Below are positions 63,008-64,000 of a stretch of 64,000 nucleotides of DNA, piece after piece. The position numbers and the translations under genes are program-made. Within the stretch, counting starts at the first letter, position 1; each line of letters begins with the position of its first letter. This DNA is from Marichromatium gracile (GTDB lineage Bacteria > Pseudomonadota > Gammaproteobacteria > Chromatiales > Chromatiaceae): NCBI RefSeq assembly GCF_004343155.1, contig NZ_SMDC01000015.1, positions 13,955-77,954 of the forward strand, written 5' to 3'. The notes under the pieces were generated by a model that worked only from the letters and a program-made list of their open reading frames with translations, was not told where the DNA came from and searched no databases.

Positions 63008-64000
63008 GCCTCGATGTCCTCGTCCCCGAGCTCGAGCGGCTGCGTGATGCCGACCTCTATCGCCGTCGCCGCATCCAGCAGGGTCCGCAGCAGCCACGCG
63101 CCCGCATCGACGGGCGCGAGCTGCTGAGCTTCTGCAGCAACGACTATCTCGGGCTGGCCAACCACCCCGAGGTGATCGCCGCGCTGCAACGCGGTGCCGA
63201 GCGCTGGGGCGTGGGCAGTGGCGCGGCGCACCTGGTCAACGGCCACAGCGCCGCGCACGAGGCGCTGGAGGAGGAGCTTGCCGCCTTCACCGGGCGCGAG
63301 CGCGCGCTGCTCTTCTCCACCGGCTACATGGCCAATCTCGGGGTGATCAGCGCCCTCGCCGGGCGTCGCGACACCCTGCTCCAGGACAAGCTCAACCACG
63401 CCTCGCTGCTCGACGCCGCGCAGCTCTCGCGCGCCACCCTGCGCCGTTACGCCCATGCCGACGCCACCGCCCTCGCCGAGCAGCTCGAGCGTCACCCGGA
63501 GACCCGGCTGGTGATCACCGACGGCGTGTTCAGCATGGACGGCGACCTCGCCCCGCTGCCCGCGCTCGCCGAGCAGGCGCGGCGCGCCGACGCCTGGCTG
63601 ATGGTCGACGACGCCCACGGTCTCGGCGTGCTCGGTCCCGGCGGGCGCGGCTCGCTCGCGCACTTCGGGCTCGACCAGGACGCGGCACCCATCCTGATGG
63701 GCACCCTGGGCAAGGCGCTCGGCGTCTCCGGCGCCTTCGTCGCCGGCCCGGCGGTGCTGATCGAGACCCTGATCCAGCGCGCTCGCAGCTATATCTACAC
63801 CACCGCCACGCCGCCGGCGCTGGCCGAGGCCACCCGGGTCAGCCTGCGTCTGGCCGAGCGCGAGACCTGGCGCCGCGAGCACCTGCAGGCGCTGATCATT
63901 CGGCTGCGCGACGGCGCGACCCGGCTCGGTCTCGAACTGATGGCGAGCGCCACCCCGATCCAGCCGCTGGTCGCCGGCAGCGCCGCGCGCGCCCTGGCCT
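63004..64000 (+). CDS. bioF: 8-amino-7-oxononanoate synthase BioF (3' truncated by window)
   Basis: The first 332 or so codons are present; the gene continues past the window end. This PLP enzyme condenses pimeloyl-ACP and alanine. It starts [20 protein letters not shown] and contains [52 protein letters not shown] and the PLP lysine in [14 protein letters not shown]. The ATG overlaps the bioB stop by four bases, so the two genes form an operon. Confidence 0.96.
   Translation, partial: MSLDVLVPELERLRDADLYRRRRIQQGPQQPRARIDGRELLSFCSNDYLGLANHPEVIAALQRGAERWGVGSGAAHLVNGHSAAHEALEEELAAFTGRERALLFSTGYMANLGVISALAGRRDTLLQDKLNHASLLDAAQLSRATLRRYAHADATALAEQLERHPETRLVITDGVFSMDGDLAPLPALAEQARRADAWLMVDDAHGLGVLGPGGRGSLAHFGLDQDAAPILMGTLGKALGVSGAFVAGPAVLIETLIQRARSYIYTTATPPALAEATRVSLRLAERETWRREHLQALIIRLRDGATRLGLELMASATPIQPLVAGSAARALA

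Overview
The window is GC-rich chromosomal DNA from a gammaproteobacterium, most likely a purple sulfur bacterium of the order Chromatiales (Allochromatium/Marichromatium/Thiocapsa type). This rests on the strong G/C bias at third codon positions, the gammaproteobacterial gene orders rarA-lolA-ftsK and comF/bioB-bioF, and a long sulfide:quinone reductase-like flavoprotein. Genus-level placement is inference; no rRNA is present.

Layout. 1-383: a non-coding composite repeat with heptad arrays outside a perfect 35-bp inverted repeat. 384-8180: msrB, a class V aminotransferase, a Sco-like protein and psd, convergent with rarA-lolA-ftsK. 8271-12221: a Pat-type lysine acetyltransferase divergent from a histone-deacetylase-family gene. 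12396-20154: a dienelactone hydrolase-like protein, photolyase, a PAS/GGDEF/EAL protein, tcdA, a TatD nuclease, a NYN-domain protein and a DUF2058 protein. 20570-30300: skp, an MBL hydrolase, a large DUF349 protein, uspA, arfB, a 59-aa orphan, a GlcG/HbpS-like protein, ispG, a Nudix protein, mazG and a small membrane protein. 30420-30845: two identical tRNA-Arg(ACG) genes, each with its own terminator. 31111-41490: a complete type I-E CRISPR-Cas locus (cas3, cas8e, cse2, cas7e, cas5e, cas6e, cas1, cas2) and an array of 28 repeats, visibly poorer in GC than its surroundings. 41691-53533: two more GGDEF/EAL proteins, a phosphoesterase, a lipid kinase-like protein, a patatin, a lipoprotein, a 54-aa protein next to sqr, and an HDOD protein. 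53741-64000: psiE, queF, an FGGY kinase, a UDP-sugar dehydrogenase/epimerase pair, rdgC, a second copy of the composite repeat, a CNNM/CorB transporter, comF, bioB and the start of bioF (cut by the window end).

How the parts work together. Most of the window is housekeeping: envelope lipid and lipoprotein handling (psd, lolA, skp), chromosome and replication-fork maintenance (ftsK, rarA, rdgC, phrB), tRNA and ribosome maintenance (tcdA, queF, arfB), isoprenoid and biotin synthesis. Three multidomain c-di-GMP proteins carry altered GGDEF motifs, so they lean toward degradation or sensing rather than synthesis. The CRISPR-Cas block is the clear accessory island.

The least explained items are the composite heptad/inverted-repeat family (two copies about 59 kb apart sharing an ungapped 68-nt core), the 54-aa protein beside sqr, and a near-invariant first spacer base in the CRISPR array. 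I found no clearly new multi-gene system.
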